Shown here: one piece after another, positions 61,010 through 64,000 of the stretch | Layout of the letters: every line of letters starts with the position of its first letter | Position numbering within the stretch: the first letter of the stretch is position 1 | DNA from: an uncultured Ruminococcus sp. | GTDB lineage: Bacteria > Bacillota > Clostridia > Oscillospirales > Ruminococcaceae | DNA: 64,000 nt | Assembly: GCA_947176345.1 (NCBI GenBank) | Contig: CAMWQI010000002.1 | Location: forward strand, 16,286-80,285 | Direction: 5' to 3' | Translations under genes and position numbers: made by a program | The notes under the pieces: generated by a model | Seen by the model: the letters and a program-made list of their open reading frames with translations, nothing else | What the model was told of the DNA's origin: nothing | Database searches by the model: none

Positions 61010-63550
61010 TCAACCGAATGATGTGACTACCTCTGTTGTTGTCGGGAAATCAGCCTGTGTGATAAGGTTGATACCGATACACTGAATAGCAAGAGCGTCC
61101 ATAGCAGTTACACCACTTCCGTTGTCAACAACGTCAGCATTGAGTCTGCCCTGTTCTGAAAGCTTGTATTCATCAGGGTTAGAAAGTGTCTGCATGATAA
61201 GAACAGCGTCAGAAACGTTTACTTCATTGTCAACGTTAGCATCGCCCCAAAGAATATCCTTGTTGTCTGTTGAACCTGTTGTATCATCAGTTGAACCTGT
61301 TGTATCACCTGTTGAAGGCTGTGGGTCTTCTGTATTAAGAGGCTTAACATCAGGATAGAGAAGAGCCATAGAACCGTATGACATAAGAGCGTCACCGTGA
61401 TGCCAGAATCTGTGTAACTTGTAATAGTATCCATCTGTTGACTTTGTAGCATCATATTCAGCCTTAGCAGCCTGATACATCGGGTCATTAGCATAGCTTT
61501 CACGGATAGATGAGAATGTAGCGCCATTTTCGAGCTTAGAACCGTCAGGCATTGTGCCGTGATAGTTAGCAGGAATGTAAACTTTTTCTTCAAAGATTCT
61601 CTTGAGGTTACCGTTGTGGTCTTCAAATGCGATACCGATTTCATCACGACCGAGATTCCACTGTGTGCTGAGGAGCTTGTTAGCAAGGTAGAGACCTTTT
61701 TCAGCAGTTGTTGTACCCTTGTCTTCCATAGCAAATGAAGCATCAACGCCCTCTGCCTTAGCGTAGTACATAAGTGTATTACAGAGTGAAGAAATACAAC
61801 CAACGTCGCCCATGCCGTAACCTGTGATTTTACAGTGGAGTTTCTGGTTGCCGTTCGGGTCATACTTACCGTCCCATGTATCAGGAACAACACTATAGTC
61901 TGTATCAGAGTCACCCCAGTCAAGGCTTGAAGGCATAGCATAAGCCATTTCTATACCGTCGTCTGTTACATAATCAAACTTCATATTGTCTTCGAACCAT
62001 GCAACCCATCTTTCGATAAGAGTCTTGAGAGCTTCTTCGAGTGAAAGACCGCCGTATGTGAGACCCTCTACAGCTTTGCTTTCGCCTTTAGTCTTTACAT
62101 AGTAGTAAAGTTCTGTAAGTCTCTGCATAGGCCATACCTGGTTACCAGTCCAGTGGTTAGAACCTGGGTCAGCGTATACAGGGTGTGGAACGTAAACCAT
62201 GTCATAGAAAGTCGGGTAGCCTTCCGGATACTTTTCATAACGTCCTCTGTAGGAGTTTGTACAACCACCAGCGAACGGACCTTCAACAGACTGTAACCAA
62301 AGGTACATTTCAATCTGTCTCTTGAATGATTCTCTGTAGTCCTCAACAGCTCCGGAAGCCTTCATGTTAGATGCCATAGTTGCATCATCAATAAGAGCGT
62401 AAGCAGCAAGTGGGTTCTGATAGAACTGATGTGAGTGAGAAGCACCAATCTGCCAAGCCCAGTCATAATTTCCGAGAGCACCGCCCCATGATGTATACCA
62501 AGCCATAAGGTAATGCTGTCCGCCTTCGTCGCCGAGCTTATGTGATGTACCACTTGCCTTAATATCCTGACAACCGATAGCATGATAATATTTATCAAAC
62601 ATATCGTTACGGCACTGGTCACCCATCTTACCGGCAAGAGCTGTAACTTCGTCATTGCCTGCTTCGAACTGGTTAGCAAAGTAAACAGCCTGAATAGCAC
62701 GGTCTTCAGCGTCAGGAGCGTTTGTAAATGCGTACTGTGGAGCAACGTTGCCTACGCCGTTGAAGATACCCTTGATACCGTCCTGCTGATTACCATACTT
62801 GAGTTCTTCAAGACACGGATGCGGAACAGTTTCAAAACAGGATTCCTGTTCACCACGCTGGAAAGTATTGATAAATGTGAAATTACCCTTACCACCGCCG
62901 AAACCATACCAGTCGTCAACGTCTGCGAGCCAGTGCATGAGGTAGTAACCGTTATCGCTACCATATGCACCCTTATAAGCCTCGTAAAGCGGGTTTTCAG
63001 CGTCTACGCCAACATTGTTTGTAGGATATTCATTAGGAGTATCCTTTTCCTCAGCTGTATCAGCCTTAAGTCTCTGCTGATTCCAGATACTGCTATATCT
63101 GATATCACTTCTGCCTGAAGCCTGTGACCAACCAGGAATAATAGCCTCCATAGTTTTCCATGCTTTCTTGAGGTCGCCTGAAGTGCCTTCGATAGTCTTG
63201 TTGTTAACGAGTATATCGTGCATAGCTGCAACCCATGAAATGTAGGACATAGCTTCTGATGTTGTTTCGTGACCGTAGTCAGGAGCTTCAACACAGAGAG
63301 TTTCTACTGAATGGTAAGGAATACCGAATGAATCTCCGCCGTTGGTCTGCTTGCTGAGATAGCCGTTTTCCTGACCATTTGTGATAACGTCATCATAGAG
63401 TGATGCGAACATCTTAGCATATGATTCGTTAGCACCGCCTTCTGTAGCATACTCGTTAGCTGCTGAAGACATAGCAGGAATAACTGCTGTAGCTGACATT
63501 ACGGCAGAAAGGATTCCGGCTGTTAAAGCCTTAGTCTTTTTGCTTATCAT
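61010..63550 (-). CDS. Dockerin-bearing GH48 cellobiohydrolase
   Basis: 846 residues from the ATG at 63550 (site GAGAGGGG). Signal peptide (1-30), GH48 catalytic domain (about 35-745) with the catalytic-acid region GHETTSEAMSYISWVAAMHD. Then comes a Thr/Ser/Gly linker with repeated DDTTGSTD, and a C-terminal dockerin (about 763-846) with DANVDNEVNVSDAVLIMQ and a second, less regular Ca repeat (NADVVDNGSGVTAMDALAIQ). GH48 enzymes are the key reducing-end processive cellulases of bacterial cellulosomes. The dockerin shows it plugs into a scaffoldin. Its second repeat lacks the common hydrophobic pattern in part. Confidence 0.96.
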   Translation of the reverse strand: MISKKTKALTAGILSAVMSATAVIPAMSSAANEYATEGGANESYAKMFASLYDDVITNGQENGYLSKQTNGGDSFGIPYHSVETLCVEAPDYGHETTSEAMSYISWVAAMHDILVNNKTIEGTSGDLKKAWKTMEAIIPGWSQASGRSDIRYSSIWNQQRLKADTAEEKDTPNEYPTNNVGVDAENPLYEAYKGAYGSDNGYYLMHWLADVDDWYGFGGGKGNFTFINTFQRGEQESCFETVPHPCLEELKYGNQQDGIKGIFNGVGNVAPQYAFTNAPDAEDRAIQAVYFANQFEAGNDEVTALAGKMGDQCRNDMFDKYYHAIGCQDIKASGTSHKLGDEGGQHYLMAWYTSWGGALGNYDWAWQIGASHSHQFYQNPLAAYALIDDATMASNMKASGAVEDYRESFKRQIEMYLWLQSVEGPFAGGCTNSYRGRYEKYPEGYPTFYDMVYVPHPVYADPGSNHWTGNQVWPMQRLTELYYYVKTKGESKAVEGLTYGGLSLEEALKTLIERWVAWFEDNMKFDYVTDDGIEMAYAMPSSLDWGDSDTDYSVVPDTWDGKYDPNGNQKLHCKITGYGMGDVGCISSLCNTLMYYAKAEGVDASFAMEDKGTTTAEKGLYLANKLLSTQWNLGRDEIGIAFEDHNGNLKRIFEEKVYIPANYHGTMPDGSKLENGATFSSIRESYANDPMYQAAKAEYDATKSTDGYYYKLHRFWHHGDALMSYGSMALLYPDVKPLNTEDPQPSTGDTTGSTDDTTGSTDNKDILWGDANVDNEVNVSDAVLIMQTLSNPDEYKLSEQGRLNADVVDNGSGVTAMDALAIQCIGINLITQADFPTTTEVVTSFG

Positions 63551-63606
63551 AGAATTTTTACCCCTCTCGTAAGATTTGATAAATAAAATAATGAAATTCC
63601 GCATGA

Positions 63607-63683
63607 CGTTTTATAAAAACGGCATACAGTCCTCAAACTATTTTGGACTATCCGCTATAAACGGATTTCCTGTATTGAACAGG
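63607..63683 (-). promoter_or_regulatory. Four small hairpins in the GH48 leader
   Basis: CGTTTT/AAAACG (63607-63621), AGTCC/GGACT (63628-63649), ATCCG/CGGAT (63650-63666) and CCTGT/ACAGG (63669-63683), one after another in the roughly 160-base leader. Possible stability or regulatory structure for a highly expressed message. Confidence 0.55.
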
Positions 63684-63718
63684 CTTAAATTCCGACTGTC
63701 CGTACCGTATATGTGATA

Positions 63719-63748
63719 ATTATATCACAATGAAATATGCTTTGTCAA
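63719..63748 (-). promoter_or_regulatory. Promoter of GH48
   Basis: Minus strand TTGACA (63743-63748), 18 bases, TATAAT (63719-63724). It predicts an untranslated leader of about 160 bases. Confidence 0.82.
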
Positions 63749-64000
63749 GAAAAACTACATAAGCCCCGAACCATCGTTTGAGGAATATAAGTTCATAGCT
63801 TATTTTCTTTCAAGTTTAATTATATTCCACATTTTACGTCCTGTCAACAGTTTATTGTATTTTAGTTTTTGTTAAATAAATTTTTGGCGTAATGCACACA
63901 ATATTGGATATTTTTTTGTATACTTTGTCTACTCGCTGAAAGATTTAAAATTCCATAATATAAATAAAATATTAACAAGTTTTATTTTTTATGTTAATTT
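63749..64000. other. AT-rich upstream region of GH48
   Basis: No gene, RNA or repeat recognised in these bases; possibly regulator binding sites for the cellulase gene. Confidence 0.4.

Noticed and set aside
1..64000. CRISPR arrays or rRNA genes
   Set aside because: No regularly spaced repeat arrays or rRNA-like conserved stretches were seen on reading the window.

Overview
The window is low-GC Firmicutes DNA. It probably comes from a cellulosome-forming Ruminococcus-like gut or rumen bacterium. The evidence is two secreted enzymes with C-terminal dockerins (a GH8 and a GH48), sortase-anchored surface proteins, a spore gene (spoVM) and the classic priA-def-fmt-rsmB-rlmN-prpC-prkC-rsgA-thiN-spoVM synteny. 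No 16S rRNA or complete marker set is present, so the genus is an inference.

Layout. 0.35-0.56 kb: remnant of a transposase. 0.7-12.5 kb, all minus strand: a stress/defence block. It runs from a coiled-coil McrB-like AAA+ GTPase and an McrC-like DUF2357/PD-(D/E)XK nuclease, through a rhomboid protease, a YceG-like protein, TelA and a lipoprotein, to three TerD paralogues. 12.7-15.3 kb: HtrA, then ispD-ispF on the plus strand. 15.4-28.2 kb, minus strand: a pilus/adhesin operon with an LPXTG protein, a small coiled-coil protein, signal peptidase I, a 2601-residue adhesin, a backbone pilin and a class C sortase. Its upstream region holds a tandem duplication of about 225 bp. 29-36.7 kb: dockerin-GH8, tRNA-Ala(GGC), an LRR protein, a ParB-fold-like protein, a YitT-like membrane protein with a MarR regulator, a C39-like peptidase, a zinc-ribbon membrane protein, Fur, and an SH3 protein.

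36.9-44.9 kb: a complete integrated element of about 8 kb in the 3' end of tRNA-Thr(GGT), bounded by 47-bp direct repeats. It has integrase, divergent CI/Cro-like regulators and a primase-helicase. It has no capsid, portal or tail genes, but it does carry three genes resembling the Mor, gp26 and gp27 (small terminase, DUF3486) genes of Mu-like phages. Two 111-bp inverted repeats, about 86% identical by hand alignment, flank its regulator/primase core. I read it as a phage satellite that may pirate a Mu-like helper. It is the best candidate here for an undescribed system.

45-61 kb: a T-box leader, two unusual genes and tyrS, then (minus strand) a 14-gene housekeeping operon from yicC to the 27-codon spoVM. 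61-64 kb: dockerin-GH48 with a strong promoter and a leader of four small hairpins.

How the genes fit together: the Ter genes and the McrBC-like pair look like a defence/stress island; the sortase, peptidase and pilins build a surface fibre; the GH8 and GH48 enzymes are cellulosome cargo. The element's regulators, replication protein and putative terminase form a minimal parasite life cycle. Coordinates for promoters, hairpins and start codons were read by eye; no homology search was run.
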